Origin: Jacaranda mimosifolia
Lineage: Eukaryota > Streptophyta > Magnoliopsida > Lamiales > Bignoniaceae
Reading direction: 5' to 3'
Length of the DNA: 64,000 nt
NCBI GenBank assembly: GCA_018894105.1
Contig: CM032126.1
Span: 8,025,001 to 8,089,000 of the forward strand
Part shown: positions 35,590-47,906 of the stretch, piece by piece
How the letters are laid out: each line of letters opens with the position of its first letter
Numbering within the stretch: position 1 is the first letter of the stretch
Position numbers and translations under genes: made by a program
The notes under the pieces: model-generated
The model's input: only the letters and a program-made list of their open reading frames with translations
Databases searched by the model: none
What the model was told of the DNA's origin: nothing

Positions 35590-38110
35590 GCTGAGGTTGT
35601 TGAGGAGGGTAGAGCTGAGAGTACTGACTCCGATGGGACTCGATCGCTGAATGCTTCGACTAGTGAGAGTCGTAGCTCAAGTGAATCATCAAGTAGTGTG
35701 TCGGGCTCATCTAGTGTGCTTGAGAGAGTGGATATCGTTGGAGGGGAGGTAGAGTCTAGTTTAAATGTAGATGAGGCTGGTCCCCTTGCGCCTATGGTAA
35801 ATTAGGCAGGGCTATCTGGGGAGGCCGATCAACCTCCCTGGTCGAGGGGTAGGCTATTTACAACCACCTATTGTAGTGAGATCATATCTGAAGTGACCGT
35901 AAACGATCTAAGGTTGATTAGGGCAAAGTATTATATTCCTGAGGGATTTGAACTAATCAAACCTAGGGTAGGGGAGAGGATGCATACACCTCTTGAGGGA
36001 TGTGTGATTGTTGAGGACGCGCTAAAGTATGGGTTTAGGTTCCTCTGGCTCGGCCTATAGTTGACCTATTGAGATGTCTCCGTATTTGCATAACTTAGTT
36101 GTTACCTAATTGTTTTTTCCTCCTGTACAGTTTTATTATTTTAATGATAATTCATGACCAGCCCCTTTCTTGGGTCAATTTTGGCAATCTTTTTCATCTC
36201 TCGATGTCTTAGAAGTCAGGGAGTACTATGGAGTCAAGATTTTACTACCTAACTACTTGACCCTGATGGAAAATTTTTGTGACCCCCTCTTCTTCCCATG
36301 GTCAAACCTGAAAGAAGAGGTATTTGTATGTCTGAGCCCCATTGGGGTCGGTTTTAATGTCCACAGGGGATAGTGGATGGGTAGGGTCAAGATGGACAAT
36401 GATAAGAACTCGAGTTGGAATAATATTTTCATTTGAGATATGCTATGGTTTGGAGAAATAAATGCATCCGAGTTTATTTGGGAAAGGAACTTGGTTTTAG
36501 CAGGATTGTTGACCGCTCCGCTGAGATTGTTTGCTAACGCACTCTTAGGTAGAATTGACTTATCTAACCTTTTATCAGTATGCGCTACATGTTATAGTTT
36601 TTGAACGAGATGGTGTGTGTTTTTACAAGTCACTCTATTATGAACTAAGCCAAGCAAATAGATATGCAGAAGCAACAAAAAGCTTAGGAGCAATGTGAGG
36701 CCACAACCACTCATCGGGGGCGGCATGTCAAGCTGCTAGGGCTAAACAGGCGCTCAAGCGCTCCTCGCTACTCCTTCCGTTACCGCTTAAAGCGTGGGAG
36801 CAGCAACTAGTCCGGCTCCCCAACCTAAGAAGAAGACCACAAGATCAAGGGTCAAAGTGCTCCCAAGAAGACGGCAATTAACAAGGGGAAAGGGAAAGCT
36901 GTTGATCTTGACGCAGCCGCTTACAAGAATCTTTTCGACAAACAGCTGTATAATTTGCCTTCATTCTTAGAGCCCTATTTTGGTCTAAAAGTTGAGTGCT
37001 GAGCACTGCGACTATGATGGGTGTGGGCCCGATGACCATGACTCCTTTGGCCATCCTCACAGTTGGTCTTTTCCAAAGAGATCGGGTTAAGATGTTTAAT
37101 TATGAGCAAGTCGATACTCTAAAGGCATTTGCTTATCATGCAAATATGGTAAAGTTTAGCATTCGACAAATTGTCGATTCTAGTTGTGATTGATTTCTAA
37201 AATTGGTATTTTCCTTATATGTAATTTCTCGATTACAAGTCGGGCAATAGCGGTATAACCTCCATTGGAGGTTCGAGCTATGCAAGACGGCCCGACAGAG
37301 ATTGAAGGAGAAATGTGACGAGCTGGAGAAGGAGAAAAATGATTTGACAAAAACTAAGGTCACGTCTCTGAAGCCAAGGATTTCGAATCTAGCACAACAA
37401 CTCGAGGAGAATGACGCTGAGCTTTTTAGCTACTGTCGAAGAAAAGAGTAGAGTAGATGAATAGCTGAAGAAATCGATGTTTGTGATCTAAGAGGCTTCT
37501 TTGTCTGTCAAACCCAAGGGTATGAGAGTTATCTTCTCTCTGCCAGGGATGAGTTCTTCAAAGTGTTGCTTAACATTCGAAAGGAGATCGTGCAGCAATT
37601 CATGCTGAGCTTGACGTTTATTGATGCTATTGTAACATTTAGCGTTAATGAAGCCAAAGAGGCATTCGAGAAGGCCATGAAGCAGCTCGAATTCATGGGA
37701 TAGGGCATTCAAGCAGAGGATAAGGATCGACTTAATGTCATGAAAAATAAGTGCCTTGAGGACTATGACGAGAATGCTCATGCTGAAGAGGCCATAGTCC
37801 CACCGCATCCAAAGTTATCAAGGTGGGGAAGGAATTTTCATTCATTATTGACTTCGCCTTAGATATCAAAAATAATGAAGTGGATGTAGCGTAGTCTTTC
37901 CTTGCCGTCGGACGACCTTTCCTAACAGATGAAGTTGGTCTTCCTAACCTGTGGAAGCGCCTCTTTATAGACCAGAGCAAGAGGTAGAGTACCCACCCCT
38001 GGATGTTAGTGTCGACACGACTGATGAGCTTGACAAAGCTGTTGACGAGGTTGCTGTAGAATTTTCCATATGAGGGAGTTGAGGAGATGTGTTGGCTCGA
38101 GCTGAGGAGT
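35590..38110 (+). pseudogene. Antisense ORF of the Tat element (gypsy-type transposase_28-like), decayed
   Basis: This frame runs opposite to gag-pol, between integrase and the 3' LTR. An N-terminal Ser-rich part (about 35600-35800) leads to a block with YYIPEGFELIKP and LEGCVIVEDALKYGFRFL (about 35920-36050), similar to the plant family named putative gypsy-type transposon (PF04195). An intron-like gap with acceptor cctcctgtacag at about 36130 is followed by VREYYGVKILLPNYL. The 3' part is coiled-coil-like (RLKEKCDELEKEKNDL near 37290) and ends near LNVMKNKCLEDYDENAH (37740). Stops are frequent. Such ORFs are known in Tat elements; their role is unknown. Confidence 0.65.
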
Positions 38111-38319
38111 TTTTTGCTTTGTAATCTTCTTTAGATGATGTAAAGCCCAGATGGGCTTTTGAACAATGTTATCTTTACTTTCGTACGTGTTGGATATTAT
38201 GTAGTTTGAACGTTAACTACATTTTTGCCAATATGTTTTTGGTCGATCTCATGTATTTTCGCCAATTTATTTTGTACATCATGTAAGTCTTGTTCAACTA
38301 CGTGGTCGATTTAAGTTTA

Positions 38320-38362
<43 letters not shown>
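38320..38362. repeat. (ATT)n microsatellite
   Basis: About 13 tandem ATT units lie between the antisense ORF and the integrase end of the Tat-type element. It is long enough to be length-variable between individuals. Confidence 0.9.
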
Positions 38363-38365
<3 letters not shown>

Positions 38366-38689
38366 TGCTTGAAATTGGCAATGAGGTCGATCTTCACTGC
38401 TAATAATCTGGTTAGGAAACTAATTGGTGCAAAACTTTTAGTAATTGGTCAAAAACCAATTCAATACTGTGATTGCGTGGTTATATCTTTCTTTAATAAT
38501 TAGTCGAAGACCCATTTAATCATGCGACTGCAGGGTTGACTTTAAGTATCTTTAATAATTGGTTAAAATCTTTTAATCATTCGACTACGAGACAAAGTTA
38601 TATGCATTGAATAGGCTTATTTCCATCAACATGGCTAAGTGAGATTACGTTGTATCAATTTACACGCAAAACTTTTTTAAGTTTATTGC

Positions 38690-41600
38690 ATTCCATAGTC
38701 TGGGGATTTTATTTCCACTCATATCCGCTAGTCAATAGGAGTTGTGCTTTGCCACTTTCACCACTGAGTATGGACCTTCCCATTTTGGGTCAAGTTTACC
38801 AACATTCTTTAAGACTTCGACCTTTTTGAGAATGAGGTCACCTACTTTAAAGCATCTTGGCCTGACACTTTTATCATAGTGTTTGACCATGATTAACATG
38901 TACCTTTTTTTGTGAATGCTTGCTGCCGCAGCTTATCAATTATCTCACGGCCGAATTGACTTTCTGCTTTATACCTAACATAGTTATAATGAATTACTCG
39001 AGCTGTATGTTGAATTAATTCTGCTGGAACTACTACTTATGAGTTATAAACTAGGCTGTAAGGGTTTTGGCCGGTAGCTATTCTTAAGGTGGTCCTATAG
39101 GCCTAAAGGACGCTCGGGAGGTCATCTGCCCAACTTCCCTTAGATCCTTCCAAGCGAGTTTTGATATGATCCAACATTATTCTGTTGGTGACCTCCGTTT
39201 GACCATTTGCTTGTGGGTTTCCCACTGAAGTGAAGTGTTGTTTAATTATCAGGCTTTCACACTAGTCTCTCATTCTCTTGCTTTGGAATTGCATGCCATT
39301 GTTAAATATGAGCACTTTCGGCAAACCAAAGCGACAGGTGATGTTTTTTTCCATAAGATACTCCTTATCGCTGCATCTGTTATCTTTGGTATGGCTTCCG
39401 CCTCAATCCACTTAGTGAAATATTCTATTGCCACTAGCATGTACTTTCTTTGACTCGTGGCTTTTGGGAAAGATCCCACAATGTCGACCCCTTACTAATC
39501 GAAAGGTCAAGTGAGTTGGACTGGGACGAGGGTTACAGCTAGTTGGTGAGAGATGTTGGCGTGTACTTGGCAGGATAGGCATTTTCGAGCAAAGTCGACT
39601 GCGCCCTTGAGTAAAGTTGGCCAAAAGTAACCATGCCTAATGACCTTGTGAGCTAACGATTGTCCCCCGAAATGGTTTATGCAAATACTAGTGTAGATCT
39701 CCTGAAGGACCTCTTGTCTTTGTTCTGATGCCAAACATCTCAATGGGGGGCAGAGATGGATCTTTTATACAATTAACCAAACTCATTAAGGGTAAATTTT
39801 GCTACCCGTCCCCTTAGTCTCCGGGCTTTTGATTTACCTTGCGGTAGTTTTCCTTCTTTGAGGTAGGATTTTACTTCGTCCTATCAGCTGGGGCCTACCT
39901 CTTCGATACCTAAGATCTGAGTCTGGTAGAGATTGCTTACGGTGGGCCTATTTAAGACCAAATAGGTTATTGCTCTTTCTCTAGTACCTCTAATCGAGCT
40001 GGCAAATTTGGACAGTACATCTACTCTCTCATTTTCTGAACTGGGTACCTAGCTAAGTGTAAATTTCTTAAACTGTCATCCCAATCTCCTCACCTCTACT
40101 AGGTATGTGTTCATGGTTGTTTCTTTTGCTTTGAAATTTTCTCCAAATTATTTTGTGATCTATTACGAGTCTGTGGTAGCTGCTAAAAATTCAACCCCCT
40201 ATCCAGGGCAAGGGTTTCGTACTCCGCTTCGTTGTTTGTGATTGGATAGTCGAATTTGATGGCGAAATCATACTCTCCAGCCTAAGGGAAGCGCAAGGAA
40301 ATTCCTGCTCCACCCCCGAAGGATGTGGCTGATCTGTCGACATGCAAGGACCAAACTAGTTGTTCTTGTTCGATCGTTGTGGAGAGGTCGATACGCTCTG
40401 CTGCGAAATCTACCAACACTTGGGCTTTTATAGCTGTGTGAGGTTGAAATTTGACATCAAACTCTCCTAACTCGATGACCTATTTGGTCAATCTTCTAGA
40501 TGTGTCTGGCTTGGACAACACCTGCTTCAAGGGCTAGTTTGTCAGAACAACATTGGCGTGTGATAGAAAGTAAGGTCTTAGATTTCTTGTTGCTGTGACC
40601 AAAGCAAGAGCAAATTTTTTGATCTCTAGATAGTTATGCTCAGCGCCTTGAAGGGCTTTACTGGTATAGTATATTGGTCTATGCGAGCCTTGCTGAGTGA
40701 CACCAAGACTAAACTAACGGTTGCTGCCGAAATTGCCAAGTATAGATACAAGACCTCTTTACCTGCAGGTTTAACGAGCAACAGTGGAGTGGTCAGATAT
40801 TACTTTAGGTCGACCAGGGCCTGGTTGCATTCTTCTGTCTGCTGAAACTTCCTTGTATTTTTTAGGGTCTTGAAAAATGATACACTTTTATCGGCCAATC
40901 GGGCAATAAATCATCCTAGAGCAGTGATTCTTCTGACTAACCTCTGAACATCCCTTACTATCTTTGGTGGTGAAATATCTTGAATTGTCTGTATCTTTTG
41001 TGGATTAGCTTCAATGCCTCTCTAGCTAACCATGTAGCCTAAGAACTTTCCACCCCGTACTCCGAATGTGCATTTGTTGGGTTTAAGTTTCATGTCAAAT
41101 GCCCTTAATATTGAAAATATATGGTTGAAGTCGGATAGATAATTTGATTCATTTTCTATCTTAACAGTCATATCATCCATATAAACCTCCATAGATCGAC
41201 CAATTTCATTCTTGAACATGAAGTTTACCAATCTTTGGTAAGTTGCTCCCGCATTTTTTAGGCCAAATGGCATGACCAAGAAACAATATAAACTATTTGG
41301 GACCACAAAGACGGCTTTGTCTCTATCCTCAGGAGCCATGAAGATTTGGTAGTATCCTTGGAAAGTATCCATCATACTTAAGAGATCACAACCTACTGTG
41401 GGACTAATAGATTTATTCGAGGCAATAGGTAAGGGTCTTTAAGGCATGCTTTATTTAGATAAATGAAATTATTACACATTCTCCATTTGTCCTTATTTTT
41501 AGAGAGGCTACATTACACAACCAACTAGGATATTTAATTTCTACTATTTAGTTTGTCTTTACAAGTTTGTTGACCTTTTCCTTGCTGATCTGGCATCTCT

Positions 41601-42350
41601 TAGCATTGAACGTCCTTGTTTTTTCTATTTAACTAGCTTGAAGGATGGGTCCATGTTGAGGTGGTGAATAATGATTTCGGAGTCGATTCCCTAAGGTCGA
41701 CTGCTCTCCATGCAAAGATATCAATATTCTTTCTAAGACCAGCATGCATTCCATGTTGCCTCCCAAGTTAGACTCTATCTTTGTGGTCTTATCTAGATTC
41801 CCAAGTTCCAGCTTCATGGTTTTGAATTTTTTCGCTGGTTCGATCCTAGTCTCTTCCTGATTTCTCTTGTTGTTTGTCTGTCCCTCATCGGGTTCTATTA
41901 CTGAGATATCCCTCGAGGGCTTCAATTTTGGTCAGATTTTTTGCTCTCTTGCCTCGATCGAAATGGTGTAACAATGCCCTGATTCCTTCATATTGCAGAG
42001 CAATTCCCCAGTGCCAGCCATTATCGAAAATTTGACCTTCATATAATAGGTCGAATCTACTACTTTGAAATCGTTAAGCACTGGTCTCCCGATTATGGCA
42101 TTATAAGTGAAGGGTGCATCAATGGCTAGGTAGTTGACTATGACCGTACGCCTTTTAGGTGCTTCCCCGAATGATGTGGACAAGTCAATAGATCCAACTG
42201 GTATGATCTCTGATCTACCAAATCCGACTAATAGGGTGCGAATTGGTTCAAACTTTAGCTTTTCCAACTTTATTCTTTCTAATGTCGACAAGAAGATTAT
42301 GTTAGCAGAGCTGCCGTTGTTGACCAGGATCTTTCTTACTTCAAAGTTTT
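38690..42350 (-). pseudogene. Tat-type pol relic (protease, RT, RNase H, aRNH, integrase)
   Basis: On the minus strand the protease-like part is at about 42290-41940 (NAIIGRPVLNDF). Reverse transcriptase is at 41375-41022 with FQGYYQI, FVVMPFGLKNAGATYQ-like and the catalytic YMDD box. Gypsy RNase H lies at about 40700-40450 (NYLEIKKFALALV, FDVKFQPHTAIKAQVLVDF). A second RNase H follows at about 40350-40180 (GGGAGISL, FAIKFDYPITNNEAEYE), the extra domain of Tat elements. Integrase has the H2C2 zinc region (39743-39510: ICINHFGG, CLSCQVH) and the core start FTKWIEAEAIPK (39400s). The frame is broken repeatedly, so there is no product. Confidence 0.85.
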
Positions 42351-42429
42351 CAATCTAAATAGTTACCACAAGTGGGTAATCTAATTTGCTGCTCCCCGAT
42401 CTCCCAGATGAAAGAGGTCGAAATGCGAA

Positions 42430-44150
42430 AAAGAGATAGGGTCTGCGCTAGTGGAAAGCTGAAAAACTGTCTTAGTTGACATTAACTTGGCTGATTCGAA
42501 CTATCATTGTGCTTGTCTCCTTGCTGATTAGAGTCCCCCCAGTTGGTCCTTCTATAATGGTATCAATCACGCCTCTCAAGGAGGGCATTCATCTTCAACC
42601 TTTCTCTTTTCCTTATGTTCTTTCCTTGGACTAACTGACCATTCTCTACGGGGAGTCAGGTCAAGCTGGGCCATTGCTTGTTTAGATTTCTCATCAACAT
42701 ATATTTTCAAATAGCCTTGTCAAATGAGTCATTCGATTTCATCCTGGAGGTTAAAGTAATCTTTCATGCCGTAGCCTTTCTGCTTGTAAAAATGGCAATA
42801 TTTCTTGAAAATTTTCATAACTGGTGTTTCATTGAGTTTTCTTGGTCGTTTGAAGAGGTTGTCATTTTGGATTGCGAACAGGACATCTTTTCTGGGAGTT
42901 TGGCGGGGCATAATTGTGGAACCTCTTAATTGGGGATCAATCTCCATCCTTATGATGTTTATTATCATCCTTCTCCTTTTTCTTTCTTTTTATCGTTCAC
43001 CCTATTTCCATATTTCATCTTATTCATATCCTCTTAATTTATGTATCTTTTTGCGAGGTCAAGGAGCTCCTCTATTGTTCGTGTTCTCTCTCTGACTAAG
43101 GTATTGGCACACTCCTTATGCCTCAATATAAGGAATAAGACGTTAATCAAAAATTTGATCCTAGGGTTATCAATTTTTAACATCTCAGTATTGAACCTGG
43201 CAAAGAAATCCCAAAGATACTCTCATTCTTCTATTTTATTGTTTGGAGGTAAATATGGGGGAGTTTTGCTTTCCTTCTGCTGGCGAATTGATGGAGGAAT
43301 TTGTCGCAAAGCTAGTCACAAGAGAAGATAGATGTAGGTTCCAACTTAACAAACCACTCGAGCGCTACCCCCTGGAAAGTGGTAACTAGCAATTTGGTGT
43401 GGATATGGTTGTTTTGCCATAAAGCTGCATCATGTGCTCAAACTGCAGGAGGTGCTCGTTTGGGTCGGTTGATCCATCATACCTAGGTAGTCCAATCGGG
43501 ATTTTTGTATCGATTGCTATGCGTTCCTCAGTTATCTCCTGAATGAATGGAGATTTCCTTTCTCGTCAGAGCTTGGGAATGTTGTCGAGTTGGATTCTTA
43601 GAGCATTTTTTCTTGAGATTTCTTCCAATCGTTTGTTTAGCTATTGGACTTGATGAGACCCTCATCTAATTCATCTTAGTCTGCTCGAGATAGGTCTTTA
43701 CTTGGCTGAGATCTATTGAACTTGTGCTGCTGGGCCCTATTGGGTCGAAAAAAATGTTTAACTGAATCTGTTATTTCCTCTCGAGGTTGATAGCAATTTT
43801 CATCTTGCAGGAAACAACAGGGCTAGCATCACGTTTGCTCGAATTGCGACATGCTTCATTCCTTATTTTGTCCTCGCATAGAGGTCTTTCTTAGTGGCTG
43901 GAGGAGTGCGGCGTGGCGCTAGCTGTAGCCACAAGTTGGTTATTTTACCTCTGTAAGACAGCTGACAACTATGCTGATATCTGGTTACTAATCATTTGCA
44001 TGAGCTGAGGGATGGTCAAAGTGACCACCTACTCTAGTTGAGAGCTCGAACCCTCAACTCGCTGGTCCAGCTGAGGCGGCGGCGGCGGCGGTATTCTGCG
44101 GTCACTCTGCCTCTCAGAAGTGGTTTGCCTAGTGTTCACCATTTTTCGAT
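42430..44150 (-). pseudogene. Tat-type gag relic
   Basis: Minus-strand reading shows a retrotransposon gag region around 43450-43050 (FLHQFASRR, TIEELLDLAKRYI) and the gag-pol junction motif KYCHFYKQKGYGMKDYFNL near 42790, a degraded form of the usual C/H-containing block. Stops and shifts are frequent. In intact elements this protein forms the particle that packages element RNA. Confidence 0.7.
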
Positions 44151-44185
44151 TGTAGATTCAATGTTGAACAGACAGCGCCACCTGA

Positions 44186-44874
44186 TGATGTGGTACTTTG
44201 CTGAGATAGGTCCCTTAGCTTCAACCATAGGGTTCAAATCAACCAAAAAGATAGATATGTGGTGCAGGTCGAATCCTGCAACCAGTGAACAAACGTTAGG
44301 CTAGTCGAGAGGGTCATCAGCTAAGACCCTCCGATGCTTAAGTCAGTATTCGACTAGAGGATAATTTGGTAGAGTGAAAGCTTAGAATGTATTGTAATTC
44401 GTACCTTAAGCTATGAGGAAAGAGTATTTATAATGCTTGGCGAGATGTGGAAAAAAGTATCTTCGCTCTGACATTGGTTAGATATTCTCTTCCTTAGATA
44501 AGGGCATTCTAGGTCTTTTTAACCTAGCTTAGCATCAAGTCTGTGACCGGCCAGCTATAAGAAGCGCCCTTGCAGCCATTAATGTAGAGGTGATGCGTCG
44601 TCAGGGCTATTAAATGAGGACATGAGAAAGGTTCGGTTGATTTAATGTGGATGCAATGGGTGGCAGACGCTGTCATTAATGCTCCTGCAGCCTTGTGGCC
44701 TCCTCACAATCTGCGTGTCCCGACCTCACCTGGTCGGGAGGATTTGACCCAGAGGTCAATTTGTACTCCAAAAACTTCGATGCAAGTGAACCTGCTTGGG
44801 CCCAAGACTTGGTTTGTTTGGGCTTGGTACTTGGGCCAGTGTTCTTGTTGGGCTTGCAGTTTATACCCATATCA
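44186..44874 (-). repeat. 5' LTR of the Tat-type element
   Basis: It is paired with 34455-35144. In plus-strand terms it starts tgatgtggtactttgctg and ends cccatatca. The primer site starting tggcgctgtctg on the minus strand lies a few bases inside it. It shares a block (ctagcctaacgtttgttc..tgcaggattcgacc on the minus strand) with the LTRs at 26469 and 62521. Confidence 0.9.
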
Positions 44875-46140
44875 GATAGTAAATCTATTGAAGTGATATC
44901 AAGAATATGTGATGCAATTCAAAATTTATATATTTAATACATGATGGACATAACTTTCTATACAACAATCAATACATTACACACGTGTCTAATTAAGTGA
45001 TTATAATATAAGAAAGAAATTTAATTTTCTCTTTAAAGTGGAGTTGTCCAAAAAGTTTAATTCAAAATTAGTCTTTTATTAGTCCACCCTAAATCGTCTT
45101 TTTATTAGTGGCTCAAAGTTGGGATCTAATTTGAGACTGAAATAAGGTTAATATCGTTAAGGTTTTCCTACAAAATATTTCAATACTTGAGTTAGTAAAG
45201 ATAACAAATTAGAATAGTAATACAAAAAATTAGTAAAAAAGAAGTATTTTGAAGTTATGTGATTGACTGTGTTTATATTAGGATGCTAATATAAACTTGT
45301 TGTTTACCTTAGATGGCCCCTTAGGATGGAATCACATGTTATTCGATAACAATTAAAAAAATAAATTATGGTCAAATTTAACTTCTAATTGGATCCAACC
45401 CGTGAAAATGAGTGCAAATTCCATAATGGGAAAAGTTCTTTTCTAGTGATAGAGGCAAATGTGTACATTTCCCTCTTTTTCTATTTCACTTTCAATATTA
45501 TAATTTTTCCGCTATCATATCACAATTATCCTTTTATGTACGCATGATGCATTAATGCATATATTAATGTGATTTGAATTACAATTCGATTTAAGAAAGT
45601 TGCAGTACAATTCGAATTGAATAAAAAATAAGTGTCAGTGTTGATAGTATTTTTTAACTCATTTGATCTAAATAAATCTTGAAAAGAATACAAGAGGATT
45701 AAGATTTTATATCAAAAAAGATATCGATTTCTATACTTTTTCGGTGAAATTTTTCTTCTTTATCTTATTTCTGAACTTAGACATCTTTAACCGAATCATG
45801 TTAAAATTTTATATCTAATTTTTGTAATTTCTCTTCTTCTTGAGTGATTGTCTGTGCGCACGTGTTGTTGTTATTATTATTATAAAAGTATAAAGCAAAA
45901 ATATTACACATACGTAATTATGGTTACATAAAAGTGGCATTAGATAAGCAGATTCGAATCATGATTACATAAATGTGGCGTTAGATAAGCAGGAAAAGCA
46001 AAGGGTGGATAAGTGGTCCTTCCTCGAGCCATCCCAATTTGTGCACGAGGAACGCCAATTCCCCCACGAGGTGCTTTATCAACAAACATCAACGCGTACC
46101 ACCAAACAATGTAACTGCATTGCTTGGACTACATAATTAT
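44875..46140. other. Spacer upstream of the ERF gene
   Basis: No gene is recognised. It is AT-rich, with a small (ATT)n patch near 45868-45885 and a short direct repeat (agattagataagcag-like, about 45930-45990) containing tggcgttagataagcag twice. Confidence 0.4.
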
Positions 46141-46357
46141 TCTATGTCCATATTTTTCCCCACGTGTCCCTCCTTTTTTCTATCAACACGCCCTCCCGCA
46201 GTGTTGACCCACCTATTCCACTCCTCACTCCTCACTCCTCTTCCCCCAATATATATACGCGGCCAAGCCGCCATTTCTACCCAACTCAACAAAAACATTC
46301 TTCGCTCAAAAAAGAAACCATATAGCCCACAAAAGAAATTGATAAAATTAAAAGAGA

Positions 46358-46389
<32 letters not shown>

Positions 46390-46414
46390 GCCTTTCAGCT
46401 GAATATTACTTGAT
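46141..46414 (+). promoter_or_regulatory. ERF gene promoter and 5' leader
   Basis: A G-box CACGTG lies at 46161-46166 and a W-box core TTGACC at 46204-46209. A TATA box (atatatata) is at about 46249-46257, so transcription probably starts near 46285. The leader of about 130 nt contains 25 A in a row (46357-46381) followed by 9 G (46382-46390), ending 24 nt before the ATG. G-box and W-box point to control by bZIP/bHLH and WRKY factors, as is common for stress-responsive ERFs; this is inference. Confidence 0.6.
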
Positions 46415-47101
46415 ATGGTGAAATCATCAGTTAATCAAAAGGAGCAGCCAAAATCCTCCGCCTCCAATTTGCAGAGGGTTTCCGAAAATTCTTCCTCTTC
46501 TTCTAAGTATAAGGGTGTGAGGAAGCGCAAGTGGGGTAAGTATGTCTCCGAAATCAGGCTTCCCAACAGTAGGGAGAGGATTTGGCTCGGCTCCTACGAC
46601 GCCGCCGAGAAGGCAGCGCGTGCATTCGACGCCGCTCTCTTCTGCCTCCGAGGTGGGAACGCGAAGTTCAATTTCCCCGATAATCCACCGGAGATAGACA
46701 ACGGTAGGTCCATGACGCCGGCGGAGATCCAGGTGGCGGCGGCCCGATTTGCGCACTCGGCCTCGGGTCCACGCGCCGTAGGGACGTCGGGTCGGATCGA
46801 TAATTTGGATTCACAATCCGATTCGCTGTCGTCTTCTGAGTTGTTGCAGCAGGTGGGATCACCTTGTTCGTCTGTGTCGGATGGGGCGGCCCAGGTGGAC
46901 TCTGATTTTACCGAAATACCACTGGATAATGCGTTTCTGGACCAGTTTTTGACCCTGGGCGCGGAGAATAACGTCCCGGACTTCGGGTTATTTCCGGAAT
47001 TTGATGATTTTTTGGTGCCATCTTTACCCAACGTTGATTATTGGCCGGAGAACAATGAGGAATTATTATATTCAGAGGATTCATTTCTGTGGAATTTTTG
47101 A
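46415..47101 (+). CDS. AP2/ERF transcription factor, DREB-type group II (ERF016/017-like), 228 aa
   Basis: This is an intronless gene. One AP2/ERF DNA-binding domain spans about residues 32-90 (YKGVRKRKWGKYVSEIRLP, IWLGSYDAAEKAARAFDAA, LRGGNAKFNFP), with the WLG and RAYD-like elements intact. It is preceded by a Ser-rich N-terminus. The block RSMTPAEIQVAAARFA after the domain and the acidic tail ending DSFLWNF are marks of the Arabidopsis ERF014-ERF019 group. Such proteins bind DRE/GCC-type promoter elements in the nucleus and act in stress or hormone responses; the exact target here is unknown. The GC-rich, codon-biased sequence contrasts with its AT-rich surroundings, as is usual for this family. 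The ATG at 46415 is the first in frame after the leader. The exact orthologue was not determined, so no symbol is given. Confidence 0.95.
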   Translation: MVKSSVNQKEQPKSSASNLQRVSENSSSSSKYKGVRKRKWGKYVSEIRLPNSRERIWLGSYDAAEKAARAFDAALFCLRGGNAKFNFPDNPPEIDNGRSMTPAEIQVAAARFAHSASGPRAVGTSGRIDNLDSQSDSLSSSELLQQVGSPCSSVSDGAAQVDSDFTEIPLDNAFLDQFLTLGAENNVPDFGLFPEFDDFLVPSLPNVDYWPENNEELLYSEDSFLWNF

Positions 47102-47906
47102 AGGCGTGTACTAAATTAATTTTCTCGAATTTTTTGGGTCAGAAATTCTGGAATTTTTGCAGCTGGAATTACTGACTTTCTTTTTGTGTCAGAAATTCGA
47201 GGCCCCCCACTCCCCGCCCTAAATTTTAATCTTTTCAACAGTCTTTTCATAAGGTGGATGGAACAATTATTGTGGGGTCATCGACTTTCTTTTTTTTTCT
47301 TTTTTTTTTATTTTTATTTTTGAGGATTATTTACTAGTTCCAACAAGTGGTCTGCGTGGTAAAGATGTGCAGATTCTGTAATTTTTCAGATTCTTTTTTT
47401 TACGATACAAAATAATAGTTAAGATCTGAGTATTCTTTGATTTCCCCTTTTTCTTTAAGCTGAAATAAAGATTTACGTATTCAAAAGATTAAGAAAAAAA
47501 TGGACAATCTTATGCGCATGTTGAACTGAATAATTATAATAGTATAAGAATATGATCTTTCATTTTTATGAACTCCTAATTTACAATTGAAAATCTTCAA
47601 CTTCCTCATAGCATTCTTCGATGATTCTTCTCTCCCATTTTTGCATTGGATCTATTTTCTACTTCTTAAAATTAAAAACACGCTGCAGGTAGAGCATTTT
47701 GACAAAGTGAAAAAATGAGACTTGAATGGTGTGTTTGCGTCGTATAGTGGAGAGAAGAAGTGAGCTCTGTTTTACTGACATATTTGGGTTTAGATGTTCT
47801 GGGCTTGCTCATAATATTGCTGCATCATGAGGTTCAATTATGCAAATTTGTGTAGACGTAGGATTTATTTATTCAAATGAATTCAAAAATAAGTTTGCAA
47901 TACAAA
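47102..47906. other. 3' flank of the ERF gene
   Basis: Probable 3' untranslated region at the start (T-rich runs at 47289-47330), then AT-rich DNA. A poly(A) signal-like aataaa occurs near 47464. No second gene is recognised. Confidence 0.4.

Larger units (their letters stand above)
34455..44874 (-). mobile_element. Ty3/gypsy retrotransposon, Tat lineage, 10.4 kb, decayed
   Basis: Two LTRs of 690 and 689 bp (34455-35144 and 44186-44874) bound the element; in its own sense they start TGATATGG and end CCACATCA. The order on the minus strand is 5' LTR (right), primer site (tggcgctgtctg, about 44168-44180), gag, protease, reverse transcriptase, RNase H, second RNase H, integrase, then an antisense ORF, a polypurine tract (about 35147-35162) and the 3' LTR (left). 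The second RNase H and the antisense ORF are marks of the Tat lineage. The flanks are gatagtta and gatagtaa: the first five bases agree, though they are offset by three from the left LTR. Stops and shifts run through all frames and the LTRs differ at many sites, so the insertion is old. Confidence 0.9.

Noticed and set aside
46039..46413. Plus-strand 124-codon frame ending just before the ERF start
   Set aside because: It crosses the promoter, TATA box and the A25G9 tract, and its C-terminus is poly-lysine from the A run. It is a by-product, not a gene.
46427..47031. Three minus-strand frames opposite the ERF gene
   Set aside because: They are antisense shadows of the GC-rich ERF coding sequence, which has a complete AP2 domain.
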